The position numbers were made by a program, and so were the translations under genes. A stretch of 64,000 bases of DNA. Origin: Sphingomonas sp. GTDB taxonomy: Bacteria; Pseudomonadota; Alphaproteobacteria; Sphingomonadales; Sphingomonadaceae. This document shows positions 48,062 to 56,400 of the stretch, in pieces. Within the stretch, counting starts at the first letter, position 1. Each line of letters starts with the position of its first letter. The DNA is taken from assembly GCF_024508665.1 (NCBI RefSeq), contig NZ_JANINP010000002.1, forward strand, positions 100,598 through 164,597. Direction: 5' to 3'. Below the pieces are notes generated by a model. The model was not told the DNA's origin and did not search any database. It saw nothing but the letters and a program-made list of their open reading frames with translations.

Positions 48062-49380
48062 TCGCCGCGCGCTCTCGAAACCAGCAATTTGTCGATCCGG
48101 CGGCCATCGAGATCGACCACCTCGAAGCGCCAGCCCTGTTGCACCACGCTTTCGCCTTCCTCGGGCAGCCGCTTGAGCGCCGCCAGGACCAGACCCGCCG
48201 CGGTCGCGTAATCGCGATCGTCGGGCAGGTTGAGGTCTAGCTTTTCGGCGACCAGATCGGCCGAAGCCGATCCGGCGACCAGATAGCTGCCGTCGTCGCG
48301 CTGGACGAAATCGGGGCTTTCGTGCGGGTCGGTGTCCGACGCGAACGCCCCTGCGATCGCGGCGAGCAGATCGGCCGGCGTCACGATCCCCTCGAAATGT
48401 CCATATTCGTCGTGGATCAACGCCATTGGCACTTCGGCCCGGCGCAGGCGGACGAGCGCATCCATCGCGTCGAGCTGATCGATCACGATCGGCGCCGTAC
48501 GCATCAGCGCCCGGAGGTCGAGCGCATCGCCACGGATCGCCGCCGCGACGATATCGCGCGCCTGGACCACGCCGATCACCGCGTCGACCGATCCTTCGGC
48601 GACCGGCAACCGGGTATGCTGCGAGGTTGCCAGCTTTTCGCGGATACCCGCTTCGTCGAGACCGATATCGAGCCAGTCGACCTCGGTCCGTGGCGTCATT
48701 ACCTCGCGCACCGGGCGATCGGCGAGCCGCACCACGCCCGAGATGATCGAGCGCTCGTGCTCCTCGATCACCCCCGATTTGGATGCTTCGGCAACGATCA
48801 GATGGAGTTCCTCGGCGGTCACCTGATCCTCGCTCTCGCGGCTCAAGCCGATCAGGCGGAACAGCAAGGCACTTGTCGAATCGAGCAGCCAGACGATCGG
48901 CGCGGCGATCCGCGCCAGCCAGGTCATCGGCACCGCCATGACCGCGGCGATCGGCTCGGGAGAGCGCAACGCGATCTGCTTGGGCACCAATTCGCCGATG
49001 ATCAGGGAGAGGAAAGTGGTAATCCCGATCACCAGCGCGAACCCGGCCTTGCCGGCGAAGTCCGAACTCCAGCCGAACCAATCCTGCAACCGGATCGCGG
49101 TGGGCTCACCCAATGCTTCTCCCGAATAGGCGCCGGAGATCACCGCGATCAGGGTGATGCCGACCTGGACGGTCGACAGGAACTTTCCGGGATCGGCCGC
49201 CAGGTCGATCGCGGCGCGCGCGCCCCGGCTGCCGGTCCGCGCCATCGCCTCAAGCCGCGCCTTGCGCGACGATGCGATCGCCAGCTCGCTCATCGCGAAC
49301 ACCCCGTTCACCGCGATGAGGATGAGGATGATGACGACATCGATCCAGGGATAGGGCGCGGGCGGCGGGGGCAAGGTCAT
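48058..49380 (-). CDS. CNNM/CorC-type membrane protein with CBS domains
   Basis: 440 residues. An N-terminal DUF21 membrane domain (about 10-190; ELAIASSRKARLEAM, SLIIGELVPKQIAL), two CBS domains (about 205-330; MTPRTEVDWLDI, VQARDIVAAAIRG, IHDEYGHFEGIVTPADLLAA) and a C-terminal CorC_HlyC domain (SYLVAGSASADLVAEKLD). The family is annotated as hemolysin-like but includes Mg2+/Na+ transporters. The old hemolysin name is not supported by sequence. GTGA overlap with the downstream small membrane protein. Confidence 0.92.
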   Translation of the reverse strand: MTLPPPPAPYPWIDVVIILILIAVNGVFAMSELAIASSRKARLEAMARTGSRGARAAIDLAADPGKFLSTVQVGITLIAVISGAYSGEALGEPTAIRLQDWFGWSSDFAGKAGFALVIGITTFLSLIIGELVPKQIALRSPEPIAAVMAVPMTWLARIAAPIVWLLDSTSALLFRLIGLSRESEDQVTAEELHLIVAEASKSGVIEEHERSIISGVVRLADRPVREVMTPRTEVDWLDIGLDEAGIREKLATSQHTRLPVAEGSVDAVIGVVQARDIVAAAIRGDALDLRALMRTAPIVIDQLDAMDALVRLRRAEVPMALIHDEYGHFEGIVTPADLLAAIAGAFASDTDPHESPDFVQRDDGSYLVAGSASADLVAEKLDLNLPDDRDYATAAGLVLAALKRLPEEGESVVQQGWRFEVVDLDGRRIDKLLVSRARGE

Positions 49381-49476
49381 GATGTGCGCTTATGCCTACA
49401 CGCGGGCGGGAACGTCGCGCAACATAGTGTGTCGTCATCGGGAAGCTCATTCCCTCCGGCGACCGGAGGAAGGCGA

Positions 49477-49917
49477 TTACTTCCCCTCGCCTCGCCGGAT
49501 CGCAAAGAAATCGCGCAACAGCCTAGCGGCCTCTTCTTCTCCAATCCCCGGATAGATTTCGGGCCGATGGTGCACCGTCGGTTGCCCAAACAAGCGCGGG
49601 CCATGCTCGACTGCGCCGCCCTTGGGGTCAGGCGCGCCGTAATAAAGCCGCGCGATCCGGGCGTGCGCGATCGCTCCGGCGCACATCGCGCATGGCTCCA
49701 GCGTCACCCACAGGTCGCAATCGCTCAGCCGGTCGCCGCCAATCGCTTCGGCGGCGGCGCGAATCGCCAGCATCTCGGCATGCGCGGTGGGGTCGTGACG
49801 GGCGCGCGGCGCGTTGGCGGCAGTGGCAATGACGCGGTCGCCCAATACCACCACCGCGCCGACAGGGACTTCCCCCATCGTCGCGGCGGCGGCGGCCGCG
49901 TCCAGCGCGGTGCGCAT
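49477..49917 (-). CDS. tadA: tRNA adenosine(34) deaminase
   Basis: 146 residues of the cytidine deaminase superfamily. Zinc and catalytic motif HAEMLAIRAAAE near 47-58 and PCAMCAGAIAHARI near 77-90, with DPKGGAVEHG and FFAIRRGEG at the end. TadA converts A34 to inosine in tRNA-Arg so that CGN codons are read; it is essential in most bacteria. The start is ATG 49917. It lies 23 bases from the gene at 49941 on the same strand. Confidence 0.93.
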   Translation of the reverse strand: MRTALDAAAAAATMGEVPVGAVVVLGDRVIATAANAPRARHDPTAHAEMLAIRAAAEAIGGDRLSDCDLWVTLEPCAMCAGAIAHARIARLYYGAPDPKGGAVEHGPRLFGQPTVHHRPEIYPGIGEEEAARLLRDFFAIRRGEGK

Positions 49918-49940
49918 CGGCTGAGGTAGCTGGAAGCCGG

Positions 49941-50228
49941 TTATTGCGGCGCAGCCGAATTGGCCGGGGGTGTCCCGGGTTTGTCGACGTGGATGGTCGG
50001 CACCTTGATGGTCTTGCTCGTGGTGGTTACGGTCGGCACCTCTACCGTCTTGTTTTCAGTGCCGAAATTGACGGTCGCCATATTGGCGTTGACTTCGGGC
50101 GCTTGCCCGCCTTCCAGCTTGACGGTCGGCAGCGAACCCGGTCGACCGTTGATCGAGATCATTCCAAAGGCCAATAACGCGATCAGGATGAGGGCGGCAA
50201 TGCCGACCAGAGCGAGCAGGAAGCGCAT
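49941..50228 (-). CDS. Small membrane-anchored hypothetical protein
   Basis: 95 residues. N-terminal hydrophobic segment (FLLALVGIAALILIALLAFG) with no clear cleavage site, then a Thr/Val/Lys-rich periplasmic tail with repetitive short strands (TVEVPTVTTTSKTIKVPTIH) ending in PGTPPANSAAPQ. Family not recognised. It is upstream of tadA and divergent from rpmB. The tail has two VPT repeats. Confidence 0.65.
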   Translation of the reverse strand: MRFLLALVGIAALILIALLAFGMISINGRPGSLPTVKLEGGQAPEVNANMATVNFGTENKTVEVPTVTTTSKTIKVPTIHVDKPGTPPANSAAPQ

Positions 50229-50394
50229 TGTTATCGTCTCCTAGAAATCGAATCGTTCGCGTAATCAACGTTCCGCCACAAGAGCAGGTTGCACGGAAAA
50301 GAGCGAATCTGTTGACCCGCCGCCCGACAGACGCTATCGGCGCCACCTTTCCGGGGTCAGGTTCGTCTTGGCCCGAAACTCAGGATTGATAGCG

Positions 50395-50691
50395 ATGTCG
50401 CGCATTTGCGAGCTGACCGGCAAGGGCCGGCAGGTGGGTCACAACGTTTCCCACGCCAACAACAAGACCAAGCGGACGTTCCTGCCCAATTTGCAGAACG
50501 TGACCTTGCTGTCGGACGCGCTGGGCACCAGCGTCAAGCTGCGCGTGTCGACGCACGGCCTGCGCTCGGTCGAGCATGTCGGCGGTCTCGACAACTGGCT
50601 GATCAAGACCAGCGATGACGATCTGTCGCTGCGTGCACGCCGCCTGAAGCGCGACGTCAAGAAGAAGCTGGGCGAAACCCAGGCCGCGTAA
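50395..50691 (+). CDS. rpmB: 50S ribosomal protein L28
   Basis: 98 residues from ATG 50395 ([20 protein letters not shown]). [14 protein letters not shown] is the conserved core and the C-terminal region is [14 protein letters not shown]. This alphaproteobacterial form is longer than the E. coli one. The gene stands alone here with no rpmG neighbour. A 9-codon upstream extension is not used, since the standard N-terminus begins MSRI/C. Hairpins follow the stop. Confidence 0.97.
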   Translation: MSRICELTGKGRQVGHNVSHANNKTKRTFLPNLQNVTLLSDALGTSVKLRVSTHGLRSVEHVGGLDNWLIKTSDDDLSLRARRLKRDVKKKLGETQAA

Positions 50692-50738
50692 TCGCGCCGG
50701 TCCGGTTCGCCAGGACTCTCAGCGAATCGCCACCGGCT

Positions 50739-50785
50739 CGCTCTCCACGCGGAGAGCGGGCCGGAGTCGTTTCTGGCGTTTTTTT
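50739..50785 (+). terminator. Possible rpmB terminator
   Basis: Hairpin CGCTCTCC-ACGC-GGAGAGCG (50739-50758), with a run of seven T 20 bases later (50779-50785). The spacing between stem and T-run is long for a standard terminator. GGGCCGGAGTCGTTTC (50758-50773) also occurs at 20516-20531. Confidence 0.4.
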
Positions 50786-50786
50786 G

Positions 50787-50906
50787 GTTCAGCGTTGCTG
50801 AACCGGTCGCGGTACCAGCCCGCTCCCCCACCCGGCCTCCCATAGAATACTGCCGTTGGGAGGCCGGGTGGGGGAGCGGGCTGGTGCCGCTTCAGCGAAG
50901 CTGAAC
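50787..50906. repeat. Large inverted repeat between rpmB and the phytase-like gene
   Basis: Core arms 50811-50841 and 50858-50888: 31 bp each with one mismatch around a 16-nt loop. Each arm is flanked by a small hairpin: GTTCAGC-GTT-GCTGAAC at 50787-50803 and TTCAGCGAAGCTGAA-type at 50891-50905, which are themselves mirror partners. It ends 2 bases before the stop codon of the next minus-strand gene. Confidence 0.85.
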
Positions 50907-50908
50907 AA

Positions 50909-51889
50909 TCACAGATCCAGCCGGAACTTCATCAGCAGGGTCCGCTGCAGGATCAGCAGATTGTCGTCGCTGACCATCCAGACCATCGTCGCGCCATGCT
51001 CGCGGGTTATCGCGAGACCCTCGAAATTGTCGACCGTCAGCGGCGGCGTCAGCCGGGCGATCTCGCGCCCGCGAATCGTGACGCCGGGGCGGATCTGGCG
51101 TGGATCGATCAACGTGAGCACGGCGCTCCACCGAAAGGGAAGGTCGAGCCGACGGTTGAGCACCAGCACGCGCCCGTCAGGCAGTTCGGTCGCGTCGGAC
51201 GGGTCGTAGCCGTCCGGCGGGAGATAACCGAATTCGAACCCCTTGAGCGGTTTCTCGGTCGGATCGTGGTCGAAGATCAGCGCGCTGCGCGCCTCGCTCG
51301 GGAGGCGGCGGTTGGTCTCGGCGATCACCAGGAAGCGCCCGTCATGCAGCCGCACCATCGATTCGGCGCCTCCGTTTACGGACCAATCGGCCATCGGGCG
51401 TGGCGCGACCATTTGCGCGGGCAAGGTCAGGCCGGGCGAATAGCGCCAGATCTGATTATATCCCTCATAGCCGACCCAGACCTGACCGCTAGACGGGTCA
51501 CGGGTCATCGATTCGCTATCGCGCTCTTCCTTTCGCCAGCCGGTTCCCGGCCCCACAGGCAAGTCGCCGAACGCAGGCTCGCTCAGCCGAAATCGGTCGT
51601 CGAGCCGGAACCGGACGATCGTCCCACCGTCACTGAGCAGGGTGAACAGCCCATGGTCGATCGTCATCGACGAATAGCCGCCGAACGCGAGATCGCGGCT
51701 GGTCAGGTCGACGCCCCCCATGAAGGTGAGCGCCCCGACCTTCACGTGATTGGAGTCGGCGGGATCGAGCATAACCGGTGTCGCGGTCAGGTCCGGCACG
51801 CGTCCCAGCATGGGCCGCTCGGGCGTACCGCTCCACTGACAGAGCAGCGCCAACACGAGCATCAGGGAATAGCGGGTGCGGCGGCGCAT
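50909..51889 (-). CDS. Esterase-like activity of phytase family protein
   Basis: 326 residues. The signal peptide may end near residue 22 (MLVLALLCQWSGTPERP). The body is beta-propeller-like: MGGVDLTSRDLAFGGYSSMT, LLSDGGTIVRFRLDDRF, GQVWVGYEGYNQIWRYSPGL, GRFLVIAETNRRLPSEARSA and ATELPDGRVLVLNRRLDLPF. This matches the phytase-like esterase family (PF13449), which is secreted and whose substrates are rarely known. The stop lies directly by the inverted repeat 50787-50906. Confidence 0.8.
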   Translation of the reverse strand: MRRRTRYSLMLVLALLCQWSGTPERPMLGRVPDLTATPVMLDPADSNHVKVGALTFMGGVDLTSRDLAFGGYSSMTIDHGLFTLLSDGGTIVRFRLDDRFRLSEPAFGDLPVGPGTGWRKEERDSESMTRDPSSGQVWVGYEGYNQIWRYSPGLTLPAQMVAPRPMADWSVNGGAESMVRLHDGRFLVIAETNRRLPSEARSALIFDHDPTEKPLKGFEFGYLPPDGYDPSDATELPDGRVLVLNRRLDLPFRWSAVLTLIDPRQIRPGVTIRGREIARLTPPLTVDNFEGLAITREHGATMVWMVSDDNLLILQRTLLMKFRLDL

Positions 51890-52068
51890 CGCAGTCTCTC
51901 ATAGCCGCCCCGCCGCCACCCGCCAGCCTGAACCGCGGATAACGGACGCATTCAGCCTTGGCTCAATGCGAATCGGGCAAAACCCTTTCATCGACACGGA
52001 ATGGGCAGACGGAAATCGCCGGGGCCCGAGACCGATCGAAGGATGAATTTTTGAGACGGAGACAACCA

Positions 52069-52458
52069 ATGCTGAAGACACTTTCGCTCGTTGGCGCCGC
52101 GCTCGCGATGACTGCCGGTGCCGTGGTTCCCCTCGCCCCGGCGCAGGCGCAGCGTTACGGCTATGATCGGTCGTACAACGATGGATACAACCGCGGCGGC
52201 TATTATGACGGCTACGACCGCAGCTATCGTGGGTACGATCGCAGCTACCGTGGCTATAACCGCAGCTATCGTGCGCGTCAGAAGTGCAACGATGGTGATG
52301 GCGGCACGATCGTCGGCGCGATCGCCGGCGGCCTGCTCGGCAACACGGTTGCGGGACGTGGCGACCGCACGATCGGCACCATCCTTGGCGCCGGCGTAGG
52401 CGCCCTGGCCGGCCGCGCGATCGATCGCTCGGATCGCCCCGGTTACTGCCGCCGCTAA
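52069..52458 (+). CDS. Glycine-zipper secreted protein with Tyr/Arg repeats
   Basis: 129 residues from ATG 52069 (GGAG 9 bases upstream). Signal peptide to APAQAQ; a tract of tandem YDRSYRGY-type repeats (about 30-70) rich in Tyr, Arg, Gly and Ser; then a glycine-zipper 2TM module (GTIVGAIAGGLLGNTVAG, GTILGAGVGALAGRAID, about 82-122), as in the 17-kDa rickettsial antigen family. Envelope-located. Three hairpins follow the stop codon. Confidence 0.82.
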   Translation: MLKTLSLVGAALAMTAGAVVPLAPAQAQRYGYDRSYNDGYNRGGYYDGYDRSYRGYDRSYRGYNRSYRARQKCNDGDGGTIVGAIAGGLLGNTVAGRGDRTIGTILGAGVGALAGRAIDRSDRPGYCRR

Positions 52459-52474
52459 TCCCGAACAGTCGAGT

Positions 52475-52527
52475 TCTCCCGCGTAGCGTATCCGGGAGAG
52501 ACAGTCCCCTCGCGTAGCGTATGAGGG
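52475..52527 (+). other. Two tandem hairpins with matching loops
   Basis: Hairpin 1 TCTCCC (52475-52480) / GGGAGA (52494-52499) and hairpin 2 CCCTC (52507-52511) / GAGGG (52523-52527). Both loops contain GCGTAGCGTAT, while the stem sequences differ. They stand between the gene 52069-52458 and its terminator. Confidence 0.6.
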
Positions 52528-52529
52528 CG

Positions 52530-52558
52530 GAGGCCGGTCCCCAAAAGGGGCCGGCCTC
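52530..52558 (+). terminator. Rho-independent terminator
   Basis: GAGGCCGG(T)CCCC-AAAA-GGGGCCGGCCTC followed by TTGTGTT. 12-bp stem with one bulged T. It ends the transcript of the glycine-zipper gene. Confidence 0.8.
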
Positions 52559-52690
52559 TTGTGTTGCCGGGCCGTCGGACGGTGCAAACCCGTTCGGCCG
52601 ACGGATTTGTGGGCCGGACAATGTGCATGCCGAAGGAGGGAAGTTGCCCGGCGGCGATGGGGGCTTGTCAATTGGACAGCCGGTCGCAAA

Positions 52691-52716
52691 GGTACCGTGA
52701 TGGTTTGTCACGGACC
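52691..52716 (+). promoter_or_regulatory. Inverted repeat upstream of the LacI-type regulator
   Basis: CCGTGA (52695-52700) and TCACGG (52708-52713) around TGGTTTG, with outer GGT and ACC. It lies 58 bases before the regulator ATG and could be part of its promoter or an autoregulatory site. It does not share sequence with the palindrome at 53834. The rest of 52559-52773 holds no gene. Confidence 0.35.
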
Positions 52717-52773
52717 GTTCATTGCTCAGCCAGATCGTCGCGTTGCGGCCATCGCTCTCGATATTCCCTTCCC

Positions 52774-53799
52774 ATGACAACTATTCGCGACGTCGCGCAG
52801 GCCGCCGGCGTCTCGAGAGCAACGGCCGCCCGGGTCCTGTCCTCGCCTGAACTGGTCGCGGAAGCCACGCGGCATCGGGTACTGAAGGTCGTCCAGGAGC
52901 TTGGCTATAGCCGCAATTCGGTGGCGGCGAGCTTGCGCACGACCCGGACGGGCCGGATCATCGTGACCGTCCCGGATATCTCCAACCCCTTCTTCTCGCG
53001 CGTCATACGCGGGGTCGAGGAAGCGGCGCAGAAAGCTGGCTATGCGGTCCTGCTGGGCGATACGCGCAACGAGCGCGAGCGTGAGGAGCAATATGCCGAC
53101 ATGCTCAATCGCCGCGAGGCCGACGGCATCATCTTCCTCGGACATCGCTTGCCGACGGTCCTCGCGACCATCCTGAAACGCGAGGGCAGCCGCGCCCCGA
53201 TCGTCAACGGCTGCGAATTCACACCATCGCTGGGCGTGTCGAGCGCCCATATCGACAATGCGGGCGCCGGCTATCAGGTCATGCAAGCCCTCTATCGATG
53301 GGGCCATCGCGACGTCGGAATCATAGTCGGACCCGCGGACAGCCCGCTGACCCGGGATCGCCTGGCCGGCGCGCGGAAGGCGGCGGAGGATCAGGGCCTG
53401 GCCGCGCGCCTCATGATCGAGAATGGCGACTTCTCGATCGAATCCGGCCGTAGCGCGGCGCTGGCGCTGTTCGCGCGCGCGCTACGCCCCACGGCCATCT
53501 TCTGCTTCAGTGATGAGATGGCGATCGGCACATTGGCGGCGGCGCGATACCTGGGAATTTCATGCCCGGACGACGTTTCGGTCGTCGGCTTCGACGACAT
53601 CCAGATGGCGCGCTACATCGATCCGCCGCTCGCGACCGTACGCCAGCCGATGGCGGAAATCGGTCGGAAAACGGTCGAGCTCCTACTCGACATATTGAGC
53701 GGACGGCAGACGCAGCCCGTCTATGCCACATTGCCTTATGAGATCGTCGTCCGGGAAAGCATGGGAGCCGTTCCCGGGCAATCGACCGCCCCTTTGTGA
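52774..53799 (+). CDS. LacI-family transcriptional regulator
   Basis: 341 residues from ATG 52774. N-terminal helix-turn-helix and hinge MTTIRDVAQAAGVSRATAAR and LSSPELVAEATRHRVLK; core sugar-binding domain with TVPDISNPFFSRVIRGVEEA, DSPLTRDRLAGARKAAED, FCFSDEMAIGTLAAARYLGI, SVVGFDDIQMARYIDPPLAT. Such proteins repress sugar-catabolic genes until a sugar ligand binds. It is co-directional with, and 188 bases upstream of, the permease, so it most likely controls this cluster. A longer frame upstream to 52561 is not used; the conserved N-terminus fixes the start. Confidence 0.94.
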   Translation: MTTIRDVAQAAGVSRATAARVLSSPELVAEATRHRVLKVVQELGYSRNSVAASLRTTRTGRIIVTVPDISNPFFSRVIRGVEEAAQKAGYAVLLGDTRNEREREEQYADMLNRREADGIIFLGHRLPTVLATILKREGSRAPIVNGCEFTPSLGVSSAHIDNAGAGYQVMQALYRWGHRDVGIIVGPADSPLTRDRLAGARKAAEDQGLAARLMIENGDFSIESGRSAALALFARALRPTAIFCFSDEMAIGTLAAARYLGISCPDDVSVVGFDDIQMARYIDPPLATVRQPMAEIGRKTVELLLDILSGRQTQPVYATLPYEIVVRESMGAVPGQSTAPL

Positions 53800-53833
53800 C
53801 ATCGCCGCCAACATTCGTCGATTTGCGCTTGCA

Positions 53834-53849
53834 ATGAGATCGATCTCAT
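53834..53849. promoter_or_regulatory. Candidate LacI-family operator
   Basis: Perfect 16-bp palindrome ATGAGATCGATCTCAT with a central CG, the symmetry typical of LacI-family operators. It lies in the 188-base gap between the regulator stop and the permease start, where the catabolic promoter should be. Confidence 0.6.
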
Positions 53850-53987
53850 GATTGTTTTAGACGATCGAGCACTCGACGAAGATCGAGGCAAGTGACGGTA
53901 ACGGGTGGCGTTTTTCTTTGATCGCCAATTTCCTGCCGGGTGAGAGGTTCGCCAAGGTCATGCCTTGGCCCTGAAGGGGTGCTGCAC

Positions 53988-55244
53988 ATGGTCAAATTGC
54001 GGCTGTCGATCATGATGTTCGCGCAATATTTCGCGTGGGGCGTCTGGCTCGTTCCGCTCAGCACCTACATGAGCAAGGGCCTGCATTTCGACACGATCAT
54101 CGGCGCCGCCTATGGCATGGTCGGCATCGCGACGATCGCCTCCACCCTGTTCGTCGGGATGATCGCTGACCGCTTCATGGCGGCCGAGAAGCTGCTGAGC
54201 ATCCTGTCGATCTGCGCCGGCATCGTCCTGTTCTGGGTATCCACTATCCAGACGTCGCAGTCGCTCTTCCTGTTCGGCTGCCTGCTCCATTTCCTGTTCT
54301 ACGCGTCCACCATCCCCCTCGCGACCGCGATCGCGTTCAACTCGATGACCGACATCGCCAAGGAATTCCCCGGCGTCCGGGTATGGGGCACGATCGGCTG
54401 GATCGTGGCCGGCCTGCTGGTCGGCGTGATCGCCGGGGCCGCGCAAACCGCTTTGCCGATGCGGATGGCGGCGATCGTCTATGTCGCCCTCGGCCTCTAT
54501 GCCCTCACCCTGCCGAACACCCCGCCGCGCGCTCGCGGGCGGATCGTCAGCGCGTCGGCCGTGCTGGGACTCGACGTCATTCTGCGCCACCGCGAAAAGG
54601 CGTTCTGGATCTTCATCGCCTGCACCCTGGCGCTGATGACCCCGCGAAGCTTCTACGACGCCTATGGCAACACCTTCTTCGCCGACAAGGACCTGCACCT
54701 GACATTGTTCGGGACCCGGATCGAGGCGACCGCCATCCAGACCGCGGGGCAGATTTTCGAATCGCTGATCCTGGTCAGCCTGCCCTTCGTGCTCCTCCGG
54801 CTGGGCATCAAATGGGTGCTGGTGGTCGGGATGGGCGCCTGGGCGGTCCGCTTCCTGTTGTTCGGCTTCGGCTATCAGGGTGCGACCGCGATCATGCCGA
54901 TGGTGCTGCTCGGCATCATCATCCACGGCATCTGCTACGACTTCCTGATCGTGTCCGGGCAGATCTACGTCGATCGCAAGTTCGACGCCGAGGCGCGGTC
55001 GCGCGCGCAGTCCTTCTTCAACCTGATCACCCAGGGTATCGGCATCGTCATCGGCTCCAATATCGCCGGCCTGGTCTACGGCCTGAACGCCAATGCCGAC
55101 GGCAGTCACGACTGGCGCGCGATCTGGATGGTGCCGGCCGCGATCGCCTTCGTCGCGATGATTCTGTTCGCCGCCACCTTCCGTGAAAAGCTGGCCCCAC
55201 CCCAGGACGAGCAGTCGGGCGCGGCCGAGCCCGTGCTTTCTTGA
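53988..55244 (+). CDS. MFS permease, NupG/XapB (nucleoside:H+ symporter)-like
   Basis: 418 residues from ATG 53988 (MVKLRLSIMMFAQYFAWGVW; AAGGGG upstream). About 12 hydrophobic segments. The N-terminus MMFAQYFAWGVWLVPLSTYM and the motif FPGVRVWGTIGWIVAGLLVG are typical of the nucleoside:H+ symporter branch of the MFS, which also appears in clusters with 3-keto-sugar genes. Inner-membrane importer; here I infer that it brings in a sugar or keto-sugar product. It is the first catabolic gene behind the candidate operator. Confidence 0.88.
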   Translation: MVKLRLSIMMFAQYFAWGVWLVPLSTYMSKGLHFDTIIGAAYGMVGIATIASTLFVGMIADRFMAAEKLLSILSICAGIVLFWVSTIQTSQSLFLFGCLLHFLFYASTIPLATAIAFNSMTDIAKEFPGVRVWGTIGWIVAGLLVGVIAGAAQTALPMRMAAIVYVALGLYALTLPNTPPRARGRIVSASAVLGLDVILRHREKAFWIFIACTLALMTPRSFYDAYGNTFFADKDLHLTLFGTRIEATAIQTAGQIFESLILVSLPFVLLRLGIKWVLVVGMGAWAVRFLLFGFGYQGATAIMPMVLLGIIIHGICYDFLIVSGQIYVDRKFDAEARSRAQSFFNLITQGIGIVIGSNIAGLVYGLNANADGSHDWRAIWMVPAAIAFVAMILFAATFREKLAPPQDEQSGAAEPVLS

Positions 55245-55260
55245 TCCGGGACGGCCTTGA

Positions 55261-56400
55261 ATGACGCAGAAAATGCTCAGGCTCGGACTGATCGGCGGCG
55301 GTCCCGGAAGCTTTATCGGTGCGGTACACCGTATGGCCGCCTGTCTCGACGCACGCTTCGTGCTGACCGCCGGCGCCTTCAGCCGGACGCTGGAGAAGTC
55401 TCGCCTCCAGGCTGCTCGATGGGGCGTCCCGGAAGAGCGGGCCTATGACGGCATCGAGGCGATGATCGCAGGCGAGCGCGAGCGTGAGGATGGCGTGCAG
55501 GCCATAGCCATCGCGACGCCGAACGACAGCCATTTCGCGATTGCCAAGGCGGCGTTGGAAGCCGGGCTTCCGGTGATCTGCGACAAGCCGATGACCGCGA
55601 CCTTGGCCGAAGCCGAGGCGCTGGCGCCGATCGTCGCGCGATCGGGCCGGCCCTTTGCGCTGACCTATACCTACACCGGCCATGCGATGATCCGCGAGGC
55701 GCGGGCGCGGATCGCCGGTGGCGCGATCGGCCGGGTTCGCAAGATCATGGTCGACTACCCGCAAGGATGGCTGTCGGAGCGCATCGAAGGCGACAATGTC
55801 CAGGCGAGTTGGCGGACCAATCCGGCCCGGGCCGGCATGGGCGGCGCCATCGGCGACATCGGCGTCCACGCTTTTCAGCTGGCGGAATATGTGAGCGGGC
55901 TGCGCGCCATGGAGCTCATCGCGGACCTTCCCCGGGTGGTCGCGGGACGACAGCTCGACGACGATTGCAACATGCTGTTGCACTTTACCGGCGGCGTGCC
56001 CGGTGTGCTGACCGCGTCGCAGATCGCGACGGGCGAACGCAACGGACTGCGCTTGCGCATCTATGGCGAGACGGGCGGCCTCGAATGGTGCCACGACGCG
56101 CCGGGGGACCTGATCCTGCGCTGGCCCGACGCGCGGACCGAGATCGTCCATGCCGGCGGACCGGGCCTGCACCCGACCGCGCAAGCCGCGACCCGCTTGC
56201 CGAGCGGCCATCCGGAGGGGTTTATCGAGGCGTTCGCGACGCTTTACAGGGATTTCGCCGACATGATCGACGGTGCGGACGACAGGAACGGCCTCCTCCC
56301 GGGGATCTATGACGGCCTGCGATCGGCGCGCTTCATCGATTGCGCGATCCGCTCGAACGAGAGCCGTGCCTGGGTGTCCATCCCCGGAGAGGCACGATGA
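55261..56400 (+). CDS. Gfo/Idh/MocA-family oxidoreductase
   Basis: 379 residues, cytoplasmic. NAD(P)-binding Rossmann start LGLIGGGPGSFIGAVHRMAA, then IATPNDSHFAIAKAALEAGL and the catalytic-Lys motif CDKPMTATLAEAEAL (near 108-122). The C-terminal alpha/beta half has ASWRTNPARAGMGGAIGDIG, VHAFQLAEYVSGL. Members oxidise or reduce sugar alcohol/keto groups and some act on 3-keto-sugars. It is 16 bases after the permease; its TGA overlaps the next ATG. Confidence 0.9.
   Translation: MTQKMLRLGLIGGGPGSFIGAVHRMAACLDARFVLTAGAFSRTLEKSRLQAARWGVPEERAYDGIEAMIAGEREREDGVQAIAIATPNDSHFAIAKAALEAGLPVICDKPMTATLAEAEALAPIVARSGRPFALTYTYTGHAMIREARARIAGGAIGRVRKIMVDYPQGWLSERIEGDNVQASWRTNPARAGMGGAIGDIGVHAFQLAEYVSGLRAMELIADLPRVVAGRQLDDDCNMLLHFTGGVPGVLTASQIATGERNGLRLRIYGETGGLEWCHDAPGDLILRWPDARTEIVHAGGPGLHPTAQAATRLPSGHPEGFIEAFATLYRDFADMIDGADDRNGLLPGIYDGLRSARFIDCAIRSNESRAWVSIPGEAR

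Noticed and set aside
48062..49081. N-terminal extension of the small membrane protein gene to 49081
   Set aside because: It is the wrong phase of the CBS-domain gene; the GTGA overlap at 48061 gives a good start and a membrane-protein N-terminus.
48058..49380. Hemolysin
   Set aside because: The historical family name; domains are DUF21-CBS-CorC, which point to ion transport, not cell lysis.
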